NCBI GenBank assembly: GCA_017608575.1
Contig: JAFCFP010000034.1
Span: 1-10,963 of the forward strand
Length of the DNA stretch: 10,963 nt
Direction of reading: 5' to 3'
Source of the DNA: Candidatus Iainarchaeum sp.
GTDB taxonomy: Archaea > Iainarchaeota > Iainarchaeia > Iainarchaeales > DTGL01
Part shown: positions 1 to 6,286 of the stretch, one piece after another
Layout: each line of letters opens with the position of its first letter
Numbering within the stretch: the stretch's first letter is position 1
Notes under the pieces: model-generated
What the model saw: only the letters and a program-made list of their open reading frames with translations
The model's database searches: none
Told to the model about the DNA's origin: nothing
Position numbers and translations under genes: made by a program

Positions 1-450
1 GATACAGAATGCATTTTTACCTATTCCGATGTACTTTACACCCAAAAAACATTCGATGCACTCCTTAAAAAAAAGGAGGATATTGTGGCGGTTGTTGCAA
101 AATGTCACGTTGACCATGAATCAGAAAAGGTAAAGGAAAAAAATGGGAAAATAATCGCGATCAGCAAGGATATACCTGAAAGTGAGGCGTCTGGGGAATT
201 TATCGGGCTGATGAAATTTTCAAGGGAAGGCGCAAGACAACTCAAGAAAGTCCTTGAAGAGATAGCTTGTGAGGATACCTTCCCTGAGCACTATTTCACT
301 GTCGCAATTGAAAGGCTCTTGCAAAAGGGAATTGATGTACACGTTTCCTATGCTTCGGGACCGTGGATTGAAATAGATTACCCCAACGAACTTGAAAGGA
401 CAAGAAAGGAGATATGGCCTGCAATAAAAGAGCTCGATTTACGGAAATAG
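1..450 (+). CDS. Nucleotidyltransferase (sugar / phosphocholine / phosphonate type), C-terminal part, 5' end outside window
   Basis: The frame is open from base 1 and gives 149 residues, so the start lies upstream. The GTG at 85 is internal: the 28 residues before it carry the family motif YSDVLY (D10), the usual site of a metal-binding Asp. Later come ISKDI (residue 55 on), GEFIGL (65-70) and GPWIEIDYP (W122, E124, D126), where D126 would be the second metal-binding Asp. This pattern is typical of GT-A-fold nucleotidyltransferases that load CTP or another NTP onto a phosphorylated small molecule: LicC-type phosphocholine cytidylyltransferases, the NTP-transferase domain attached to PEP phosphomutase, and sugar-phosphate or inositol-phosphate nucleotidyltransferases. 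The nucleotide-binding N-terminus is not visible, so the substrate cannot be read. The next gene, an organophosphate-type transporter, starts 11 bases after the stop, suggesting one operon. Family assignment is fairly sure; substrate is open. Confidence 0.75.
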   Translation, partial: DTECIFTYSDVLYTQKTFDALLKKKEDIVAVVAKCHVDHESEKVKEKNGKIIAISKDIPESEASGEFIGLMKFSREGARQLKKVLEEIACEDTFPEHYFTVAIERLLQKGIDVHVSYASGPWIEIDYPNELERTRKEIWPAIKELDLRK

Positions 451-461
451 GGAGCGTTTAA

Positions 462-1748
462 ATGGAAAAAAGGAAAGACAAACTGGCGGAATTCCTAAAA
501 TGGCAGAAAAAGATTTTCTGGACTGTGTGGATTACATATGCATCTTACTACCTCCTTAGAGTAAACATATCCATTGCACTTCCCGGAATAATGAATGAGT
601 TCGGACTCACAAAAACGGCAATGGGCGCCGTGCTTTCAGCCTTCTTTATAATGTACGCCTTTGGACAGTTCGTGAACGGTCAGCTAGGGGACAAATTCGG
701 TGCAAGAAAATTTATTGCAATTGGATTATTTGTCTCCGCCTTGCTGAATATTGCATTCGGCTTTACGAGCAATTTCCTAATAGGAATGATGGTATTATGG
801 GGCCTCAACGGCTTCTTTCAGGCAACAGGCTGGCCGCTGAGCGTCAAAACAATCGCGAACTGGTTTCCTAAAGGCGTAAGGGGCAAGATTGGGGGAAGGC
901 TTGGCACATCCTACCAGCTGGGAAATGCCTTTTCCTGGGCACTTGCTGGAGTGGTTGTTGGCTTCTTGGGTTGGAGATGGGCTTTCTGGATTCCGGCAAC
1001 AATCACCATATTTGTAATAATCAATTGGCTCACCAAAATAAGAAATGCACCAGAAGAGGCAGGCTTTCCCACACTAGAGGAAACAGAAAAAGGAATAAAA
1101 GAATCAAAAGCAAAAAGTGACCATCACCTCGGGTTCAGGTTCACGCTTGGCAAAACACTCAAGAATCCGGTGGTGTGGATTGTTGCATTCGGCCTGTTCT
1201 TTTTGAATATTTTGAGATACGGCTTTATCAGCTGGGCACCAACTTATCTGTTCGAGGCACAGCAAGCGTCAATGTTCGGCATGGCATTTAAGGCACTAAT
1301 GTTCCCAATTGCCGGCTCGTTTGGGGCCTTGTTCGCAGGCTGGATTTCAGACAAGGGCTTCAGTTCAAGAAGGGCCCCCATTTCAGTAATAATGCTCTTG
1401 CTGCTTGCAGTTTCGGCATTCCTTTTCCCGCTTATCCCTGGAGAGCAATGGATTTTAAGCCTTTTAATATTAATGATTATAGGATTTATGACATTTGGAC
1501 CGCATGTATTGATGGTAGGAGTTATGGCAATGGACTTGGGAACAAGAAAGGCAGCATCCTCCGCAGCCGGCTTTATTGACAGTGTGGGCTACATTGGCGT
1601 GGCCTTTACTGGAATAGCTAGCGGTTTCCTCATTGATTCCTTTGGATGGAGTGCAGCATTCAATTTCTGGGTCTTGAGTGCAATAATTGCCGCAGGGTTG
1701 ATGACACTGCTATGGAACCACAAGCCAAAGGATGGAAAGTATCACTGA
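462..1748 (+). CDS. MFS transporter, organophosphate:phosphate antiporter (OPA/GlpT-UhpT) family
   Basis: A 428-residue membrane protein with about 12 hydrophobic segments, normal for the family. The N-terminal motif YYLLRVNISIALP (R33) aligns with the GlpT YYLVRKN motif, and ILRYGFISWAPTYL (R252) aligns with the second GlpT arginine region. These two arginines bind phosphate in GlpT, so both key anion ligands are kept. The loop motif GQLGDKFGARK (residues 73-83) and GWISDKGFSSRR (293-304) are standard MFS features. The position of GlpT His165, in the substrate pocket, is occupied by Tyr151, so the organic part of the substrate probably differs from glycerol-3-phosphate. It would exchange a phosphorylated or phosphonate compound for phosphate across the cytoplasmic membrane. 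The ATG at 462 is preceded by GGAG at 451-454. It sits between the nucleotidyltransferase and a phosphatase-superfamily gene. OPA family membership is confident; substrate is unknown. Confidence 0.88.
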   Translation: MEKRKDKLAEFLKWQKKIFWTVWITYASYYLLRVNISIALPGIMNEFGLTKTAMGAVLSAFFIMYAFGQFVNGQLGDKFGARKFIAIGLFVSALLNIAFGFTSNFLIGMMVLWGLNGFFQATGWPLSVKTIANWFPKGVRGKIGGRLGTSYQLGNAFSWALAGVVVGFLGWRWAFWIPATITIFVIINWLTKIRNAPEEAGFPTLEETEKGIKESKAKSDHHLGFRFTLGKTLKNPVVWIVAFGLFFLNILRYGFISWAPTYLFEAQQASMFGMAFKALMFPIAGSFGALFAGWISDKGFSSRRAPISVIMLLLLAVSAFLFPLIPGEQWILSLLILMIIGFMTFGPHVLMVGVMAMDLGTRKAASSAAGFIDSVGYIGVAFTGIASGFLIDSFGWSAAFNFWVLSAIIAAGLMTLLWNHKPKDGKYH

Positions 1749-1762
1749 AAGCGGGCGGAAAA

Positions 1763-2905
1763 ATGTTTGATTTGTTCAGAAAAAAGAAGAAAAAGAATGT
1801 AATAATTCTGCTCATTGATGGCGCGAGGGTAGACAGGCTTGAAAAATTCACGGGGTTTCGCTCGGTCCTTGAAAAGGGTTCTCTCTTTTCAAATATGGTC
1901 ACATATGCGCCATACACTATTGCTTCAGTACACGCTGTAATGAGCGGAATGTACGGCTCAAAGAACGGCGTTGACAGCTATTATAGTTACTTCGATTTCA
2001 AAAAGAACAAATGCAAAACACTAACCGAATACCTCCACGAAAACGGCTATTACACAAAGGCAGACGCAATAAACAAACTCGTCCTCCAAAAGGATGGCTT
2101 TGATGAACTACTTATACACGACGAGCACAAGGACAATTTGCTTGAAAGGCACAAAAAAATGCTCGCGGAAATGAAAGAAATTGAGAAAAAAGGGAAAAAC
2201 TTCTTTCTCTACTTGCATTATAGCAACATCCACACCGCAATAGTCGACAACGTAATAAAGAAATTCGACGATTTTAGCTCCGAGTATTTCAACAACAGGG
2301 AAAAATACATAAAAGAATACGATACATACTTCGCCAAAGCAGAGAACTATCTCCAAGGGATTTTAGGGGAAATTACAAAACTCGGCTTTCTTGAAAGCTC
2401 AATTGTTGTGATTTTCTCCGACCATGGCATCGGGACAGGGGAAAGGATTGGAGAAAAGGTTTATGGCTCGTTCTGCTACGATTACACAATAAAAACATTC
2501 GCCTCTTTTATTGGCGAAGGCTTTCCAAAAAAAGAGTTCACAGCACAGACAAGGACAATTGATATAATGCCCACACTGCTTGATGTGCTGGGAATAAAAG
2601 AGGACAAAAAATACAACAAAATGCAGGGCAAATCACTGCTTCCAATAATAAACGGCAAAGAACGTGAGTCAAGGGCAGCATTCAGCGAAACAGGTGGCTT
2701 GGGCGGACCTTGGCCCTCCCCAAAAAAGCCAAATGTGCATTCCCTTCGCTTTAATGGCTGGAAGCTCATTGTGAACGACAATCCCGGAACAAAGGAACTA
2801 TACAACCTGGAAGAAGACCCGGGAGAAGAAAACAATCTCATTAAAAAAGAAAAGGAAAAGGCAAATAAACTGCGCTCATTGATGAAAAAAATCAGCAGGA
2901 GCTGA
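1763..2905 (+). CDS. Sulfatase-like (alkaline phosphatase superfamily) enzyme with Thr at the nucleophile position
   Basis: The start chosen is the ATG at 1763, giving 380 residues. The frame is open back to an ATG at 1646, but that extension only shadows the end of the transporter gene; strand beta-1 (NVIILLIDGARVD) begins at residue 12 from the chosen start. Motifs: D19 (first metal ligand), TYAPYTIAS (47-55), the metal pair SDHG (219-222), TIDIMPTLLDVLGI (265-278) and a terminal YNLEEDPGEENNL (347-359) typical of sulfatase-like proteins. T52 lies where sulfatases have the C/S-x-P-x-R formylglycine site, so conversion to formylglycine is not possible; Thr nucleophiles are known in LtaS- and EptA-type phosphotransferases of the same superfamily. 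No signal peptide or membrane segment is seen, so it is probably cytosolic. It starts 14 bases after the transporter stop. Closest relative in the window is the first module of the 2947-4823 gene, about 56% identical by hand over the first 59 residues. Confidence 0.85.
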   Translation: MFDLFRKKKKKNVIILLIDGARVDRLEKFTGFRSVLEKGSLFSNMVTYAPYTIASVHAVMSGMYGSKNGVDSYYSYFDFKKNKCKTLTEYLHENGYYTKADAINKLVLQKDGFDELLIHDEHKDNLLERHKKMLAEMKEIEKKGKNFFLYLHYSNIHTAIVDNVIKKFDDFSSEYFNNREKYIKEYDTYFAKAENYLQGILGEITKLGFLESSIVVIFSDHGIGTGERIGEKVYGSFCYDYTIKTFASFIGEGFPKKEFTAQTRTIDIMPTLLDVLGIKEDKKYNKMQGKSLLPIINGKERESRAAFSETGGLGGPWPSPKKPNVHSLRFNGWKLIVNDNPGTKELYNLEEDPGEENNLIKKEKEKANKLRSLMKKISRS

Positions 2906-2907
2906 TT
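2885..2907 (-). terminator. Hairpin plus T-run terminator for the minus-strand sulfatase-like operon
   Basis: Bases 2891-2906 read ATCAGC-AGGA-GCTGAT, a perfect 6-bp stem with a 4-base loop, extended to 7 bp by A2890-T2907. Bases 2885-2891 are seven A, so on the minus strand the stem is followed directly by a run of T, the layout of an intrinsic terminator. It lies about 40 bases past the stop of the minus-strand gene at 2947, where a terminator would be expected. It overlaps the last codons and the stop of the plus-strand sulfatase-like gene. Hairpin dependence is typical of bacteria; in archaea the T-run alone may suffice. A T6 run at 2943-2948 could serve the plus strand in the same way. 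Confidence 0.5.
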
Positions 2908-2946
2908 CTGATAGTATTCTCCTTTGACTATGAGTTCACAGCTTTT

Positions 2947-4401
2947 TTATAGGTACCCCAACCCTTTCAGCTGATTGCTTGTTTTTTCCTTGGGTATAAC
3001 CTTGAGCGGCTCCTTTAATATAACAGAATTCTGCAATTCAACCCATTTTTTGAGTTTATTTTCAAGTTCTTTAAGTTTATCCCTGTTTTTACTGCAAAGG
3101 TTTTCTTTTTCATAAGGGTCATTCTTCAAATTATACAATTCAACCCCGCTTGTGAGCTTTTTTTTCTTTTTTGAACCGCTTTTAAGGTTTTCCTTGAGCA
3201 AAAGGCACGCCTTTTTTGTATAACGGGGCAACCATTTTCTCCAGTTTTTGTCAAAAACCTTTCTTGCCATAAACTCACGCTTTATTAACTTCCAGCCCTC
3301 ACTGCGCACTGAGCGTATTACCCTCAAATTTGTCTCTATTTCATTGAATGCTGTTTTTTCACCAACAGAAGTTGTGCCCTCCAACAAAGGGACAAGGCTT
3401 TTGCCATGCGTTTTAAGGTTTGCTTTTATTCCTAGCAATTCCAGAAAAGTGGGCATTAAATCAATGTGCCGTACTTGGACGTGCATTTCCCGCGCTTCAT
3501 GCAATGGGCTTTTTATCAGTAATGGCACTTTTATGAGTTCGTCATAAAAACTGTAATCGGAGTGCCCCATTCGCCCATGATCTAAGAATTCCTCTCCATG
3601 GTCTGCAGTTACAATAAAAAAAGTGTTTTCCCACAAGCCAAGTTCTTTTATTCCGTCAATTAATTCACCAAACGAATTGTCAAAAAAGGCAATACCTCCA
3701 TCATACAAATCAATAATGCGACTGAGTTCTTTTTCTTCAAGCTTTCTCCAAAAAACGGTTTCAATTTCAGTTTTTCCAACCAAATTTTTTTCCTCAAATG
3801 AGTCCTTTTCAATGTTATAAAACTCTTTTGTGTTGGGCAACTTATTATAAATTAACTTGAACTTATCAGTTCTCATCGAAAAAACATTTGGCCTGTTTCT
3901 TACTGGCGAATCAAGACCCGCGGTCTCAGAAAAAGCCCATTTCTCCTTATCTTTTCCTGACAAAACACGCATAAGGCTTTCCCCCTGCATTTTAATAAAA
4001 GCAGTATCCTGACTTATTCCAAGCACCTCCAAAATTGTTGGAGCCAAATCAATAGTTCTAACCATCTTATTAATTACTTTGGCTGGAAAAGCCTTTCCGA
4101 CTATTATCGCAAATGTCTTGATAGCATAATCATAGCAATAAACACCATATCTCCTCTCACCCGGTTTTTCCCCTGTTCCAGTACCATGATCTGACATAAC
4201 AACCAGCAAAGCATTATCCAAAAGATTTTTTTGGTTTAATTTCAGCAAAATCCTCTTGAGATATAAATCAGCATCTTTGTGATAGGAGAACAAATTTTTC
4301 CAGTTCGCCTCCTTGTTTTTAAAATATTTTTCATCAAATTCTCCCTCTGTCTTTTTTATTACATTTATTGTTGTCGATGTGTGAATGAATGGATAATGCA
4401 A
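2947..4401 (-). CDS. Sulfatase-like fusion protein, downstream piece (rest of module 1 plus C-terminal half of a second module)
   Basis: This frame continues the protein begun at 4823 after a one-base frameshift near 4425-4432. The ATG at 4401 is probably not a real start, because homology to the 1763-2905 protein runs upstream of it (NFFLYLHY is encoded just before it in this frame). Residues 1-210 from 4401 complete module 1: SDHGTGTGEKPGERRYG (70-86), RTIDLAPTILEVLGI (115-129) and the usual C-terminal YNIEKDSFEEKNL (195-207). Where the related protein ends, this one runs on into residues 226-484. That part matches only the C-terminal half of the 4820-6178 protein: YDGGIAFFD (233-241), TADHGEEFLDHG (265-276), HIDLMPTFLELLGI and an LGYL end. 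The second module has no first-Asp strand and no nucleophile, so alone it should be inactive. Whether this is a working fusion or a decaying gene is open. Terminator hairpin at 2885-2907. Confidence 0.65.
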   Translation of the reverse strand: MHYPFIHTSTTINVIKKTEGEFDEKYFKNKEANWKNLFSYHKDADLYLKRILLKLNQKNLLDNALLVVMSDHGTGTGEKPGERRYGVYCYDYAIKTFAIIVGKAFPAKVINKMVRTIDLAPTILEVLGISQDTAFIKMQGESLMRVLSGKDKEKWAFSETAGLDSPVRNRPNVFSMRTDKFKLIYNKLPNTKEFYNIEKDSFEEKNLVGKTEIETVFWRKLEEKELSRIIDLYDGGIAFFDNSFGELIDGIKELGLWENTFFIVTADHGEEFLDHGRMGHSDYSFYDELIKVPLLIKSPLHEAREMHVQVRHIDLMPTFLELLGIKANLKTHGKSLVPLLEGTTSVGEKTAFNEIETNLRVIRSVRSEGWKLIKREFMARKVFDKNWRKWLPRYTKKACLLLKENLKSGSKKKKKLTSGVELYNLKNDPYEKENLCSKNRDKLKELENKLKKWVELQNSVILKEPLKVIPKEKTSNQLKGLGYL

Positions 4402-4823
4402 ATAAAGGAAAAAATTGCCTTTTGTTTTTTTTCCATTTCGGCTGTTTCACTAATTATTTTCAAGTGCCTTTTTAACACGTCGTCCTTGAACTCATTATGT
4501 ACTGTAAGCTTTTCAAAGCCCTGCTTTGGGCAAGCCATTCTATTTATTGTATCGCCACGGGTCCAATAGCCAGCGTCCTTCAAGTAAGAAGCCAGAGTTT
4601 TACATTCCTCTGATTTGAAGTTAGGAACAGCCCAGTAATTATTTACTCCATTTCTGTTTCCATAGATCCCTGTGAACGTAGCATACATCGAAGCAATTGT
4701 AGAGGGCGCATATGTTATCATTGTGTTAAAAAAAGAACCCTTGTTAATAAGTTCCCTAAATACTGGCAACCTTTGAACCATGTCAACCCTTGCGCCATCA
4801 ATCAACAACAATATTATATTCAT
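4365..4823 (-). CDS. Sulfatase-like fusion protein, N-terminal piece (frameshifted)
   Basis: Starts at ATG 4823, which overlaps the stop of the upstream gene as ATGA (4823-4820), so translation is probably coupled. Residues 1-133 are a normal N-terminus of the Thr-type sulfatase-like family: NIILLLIDGARVD (2-14, metal ligand D9), TYAPSTIAS (37-45, candidate nucleophile T42) and GIYGNRNGV (52-60). They match the 1763-2905 protein closely. After EMEKK (residue 133) the frame goes wrong and ends in an unrelated tail of about 19 residues at 4365. Moving back one base at the A8 run gives TKGNFFLYLHY, matching the relative's GKNFFLYLHY region, and continues in the frame of the downstream piece. With one base restored, the whole gene 4823-2947 would encode about 625 residues. 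The tail is therefore an artefact of a frameshift: a mutation, an assembly error, or slippage. Confidence 0.7.
   Translation of the reverse strand: MNIILLLIDGARVDMVQRLPVFRELINKGSFFNTMITYAPSTIASMYATFTGIYGNRNGVNNYWAVPNFKSEECKTLASYLKDAGYWTRGDTINRMACPKQGFEKLTVHNEFKDDVLKRHLKIISETAEMEKKQKAIFSFICIIHSFTHRQQ
4425..4432 (-). other. Frameshift site in an eight-A run within the sulfatase-like fusion gene
   Basis: On the minus strand the sequence is ATG GAA AAA AAA CAA AAG, a run of eight A after GG. Homology to the 1763-2905 protein changes reading frame exactly here. One extra A, or a -1 slip on the heptamer A-AAA-AAA, gives ACA AAA GGC AAT TTT and restores the match. A heptamer of this form is a known type of slippery sequence, and runs of eight or nine A also allow transcriptional slippage. 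A simple one-base deletion or a sequencing error in the homopolymer explains it equally well. No convincing downstream stimulatory stem was found by eye. Confidence 0.6.
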
Positions 4824-6178
4824 TCTAAATACCCCAACCTTACCAATTGCCTCCTTGTTTCCTCTTCCTTTGGGATCTCAGAATACTTTACTTTTTTGGC
4901 TCTCATTTTTATGAGCCATTCATTCAACTCTTTTAGCAGAGGTTCTGCTTCTTTAACCCTCAAACCGAGGTTTTTCCTTTCCTTTTTATCCTTTTGCAGG
5001 TCAAAAAATTCAACATTGCTTAAAATAGATTTGCCCAACTGGCGGCTTTTGAACAACAATAAAAATTTCAAAACATACCTTGGAAAAAACTTCAAAAAAT
5101 CCCGCTTAGCAATTTTTTCCCTCTTAAATTCCCTCTTAATTAACTTAAAATCATTTGTTTTTATCATCGAAATGCTTCTCAGATCAAGTTCGACATTTAT
5201 GAAAGCCCTAAGATTAAGCGCTCTTTCAAACTTAACATAACCAACCAAATTAATACCATCTACATCAGAACTCATTCTCTTGTTCAATAAGCCAAAAACA
5301 GTTGGCAATACATCAATCCCCCTCACAAGGCGTTTTTCCTTTTTTGGCAAGAGCCCGGGTGCTTTTAAAAGCAATGGAACATTCACCAGTTCCTCATAAA
5401 GGTTGTCTTCAGGTGTTCCAATTTTTCCATGATCAAAAAATTCCTCTCCATGGTCAGCAGTCAAGATTATAATTGAGCTATTATAAAGATTCCTTTTCTT
5501 TAAAAATTCAATGAATTTACCGAAATGTAAATCAAAAAAGGCTATCTCATTATCATACCGTTTTATTACCTCTTCTTTTTCCACTTCGGTCAGTTTTACT
5601 TTTCCTTCAGAAATATTTTGGAAATCCTTTTTGGTTGTCTTTACTTCAGTTCCCCCAAGGGAAAACTTTTCAACGAATTGCTTGTGTATTTCAAATGGGT
5701 GGTGAACATCAGAGCAATGGATAAAAACAAAAAAAGGTTCTTTGCAACATTCAATGAAATCCATTGCCTGCTTTGCAGTTTTTTCAATAGAATAACCGTT
5801 ACTTTTAAATACATCAAATCCATTATCGAAACCAAATTCTTTTGAAAGGTAACCACCGCCTGTGAAGGCAGCCGTGCAATAGCCCTCTTTTTTTAGCATT
5901 GTTGCGATCGTTGGCGTGCTCTTTTCAAGCCTCGTTTTTTCATTAATGCAACCATGCTGTTTTGGATAGAGTCCTGTAAGAAAGGACGGAATTGAAGGCA
6001 ATGTAGCATTCCCTTGGGCAGTAGCATTGGAAAAAATAACACAATCTCTTGCAAAATTATCCACGTTTGGGGAAGTATCTTTGGCATAGCCGTAACAACC
6101 CAAATGGTCCTTCCTCAAGGAGTCAACTAACAAAAAAATAACATTGTAATCTTTTCTGGTGAGGGCCATTTTAATCAT
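4820..6178 (-). CDS. Sulfatase-like (alkaline phosphatase superfamily) enzyme, TLPS type
   Basis: A 452-residue protein with a complete set of family motifs: NVIFLLVDSLRKDHLGCYGY (12-31, D19), ATLPSIPSFLTGLYPKQHG (58-76), RYDNEIAFFD (207-216), TADHGEEFFDHG (240-251) and RGIDVLPTVFGLL. The sulfatase signature C/S-x-P-S-R is here T59-L-P-S-I: Thr replaces the formylglycine precursor and Ile replaces the Arg, so sulfatase activity is unlikely. Family members with Thr here include phosphoglycerol- and phosphoethanolamine-transferases. No signal peptide or membrane anchor is visible, so it is probably cytosolic. The ATG at 6178 is about 25 bases from a TATTTAAA box and would be leaderless; a second in-frame ATG at 6169 is possible. 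Its stop overlaps the next gene's start (ATGA, 4823-4820). Its C-terminal half is the closest match to the extra half-module of that next gene. Substrate unknown. Confidence 0.88.
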   Translation of the reverse strand: MIKMALTRKDYNVIFLLVDSLRKDHLGCYGYAKDTSPNVDNFARDCVIFSNATAQGNATLPSIPSFLTGLYPKQHGCINEKTRLEKSTPTIATMLKKEGYCTAAFTGGGYLSKEFGFDNGFDVFKSNGYSIEKTAKQAMDFIECCKEPFFVFIHCSDVHHPFEIHKQFVEKFSLGGTEVKTTKKDFQNISEGKVKLTEVEKEEVIKRYDNEIAFFDLHFGKFIEFLKKRNLYNSSIIILTADHGEEFFDHGKIGTPEDNLYEELVNVPLLLKAPGLLPKKEKRLVRGIDVLPTVFGLLNKRMSSDVDGINLVGYVKFERALNLRAFINVELDLRSISMIKTNDFKLIKREFKREKIAKRDFLKFFPRYVLKFLLLFKSRQLGKSILSNVEFFDLQKDKKERKNLGLRVKEAEPLLKELNEWLIKMRAKKVKYSEIPKEEETRRQLVRLGYLE

Positions 6179-6199
6179 ATCAAATCTTGTCTGTAATCA

Positions 6200-6207
6200 T
6201 TTAAATA
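6200..6207 (-). promoter_or_regulatory. TATA box (box A) for the minus-strand sulfatase-like operon
   Basis: Reads TATTTAAA on the minus strand, with its centre about 25 bases from the ATG at 6178. That is the distance expected between an archaeal TATA box and the transcription start, so the mRNA would be leaderless, consistent with the lack of a ribosome-binding site before this ATG. The core TTTAAA is symmetric, so the box could also drive a plus-strand transcript starting near 6230. Confidence 0.6.
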
Positions 6208-6255
6208 ATTGTTGGTACAAAAACCCACAAAAACCTACAAAGGCAAAAATAAAAG

Positions 6256-6262
6256 TTTTAAA
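6256..6262 (+). promoter_or_regulatory. Possible TATA-like box for the plus-strand glycan operon
   Basis: TTTTAAA, with an A-rich stretch before it, lies with its centre 28 bases before the ATG at 6287, an acceptable archaeal spacing for a leaderless start. In an AT-rich region this can arise by chance. The symmetric TTTAAATA at 6200-6207 is the alternative, giving a leader of roughly 55 bases. Confidence 0.3.
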
Positions 6263-6286
6263 GGAATTTGCTGGTTGATTAAAAGC

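Noticed and set aside
85..450. A separate 121-residue gene starting at GTG 85 after AAAGGAGG
   Set aside because: The same frame is open to base 1 and carries nucleotidyltransferase motifs before the GTG, so this is an internal codon of a larger gene.
1646..1762. Longer start of the first sulfatase-like gene at ATG 1646
   Set aside because: The extra 39 residues overlap the transporter coding sequence and have no family similarity; ATG 1763 just precedes the first beta-strand motif.
2943..2948. T6 run as an independent plus-strand terminator
   Set aside because: A short T-run in AT-rich DNA that also contains the opposing stop codon; mentioned with the hairpin but not supported well enough as its own feature.
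4279..4569. Plus-strand frame of 96 residues opposite the fusion gene
   Set aside because: It is the complement of conserved sulfatase-like coding sequence and lacks any recognisable domain.
6209..6286. TTG start at 6209 for the FemAB-like gene
   Set aside because: It lies on the promoter region, its residues look non-protein-like, and ATG 6287 sits right before the family's N-terminal pattern.
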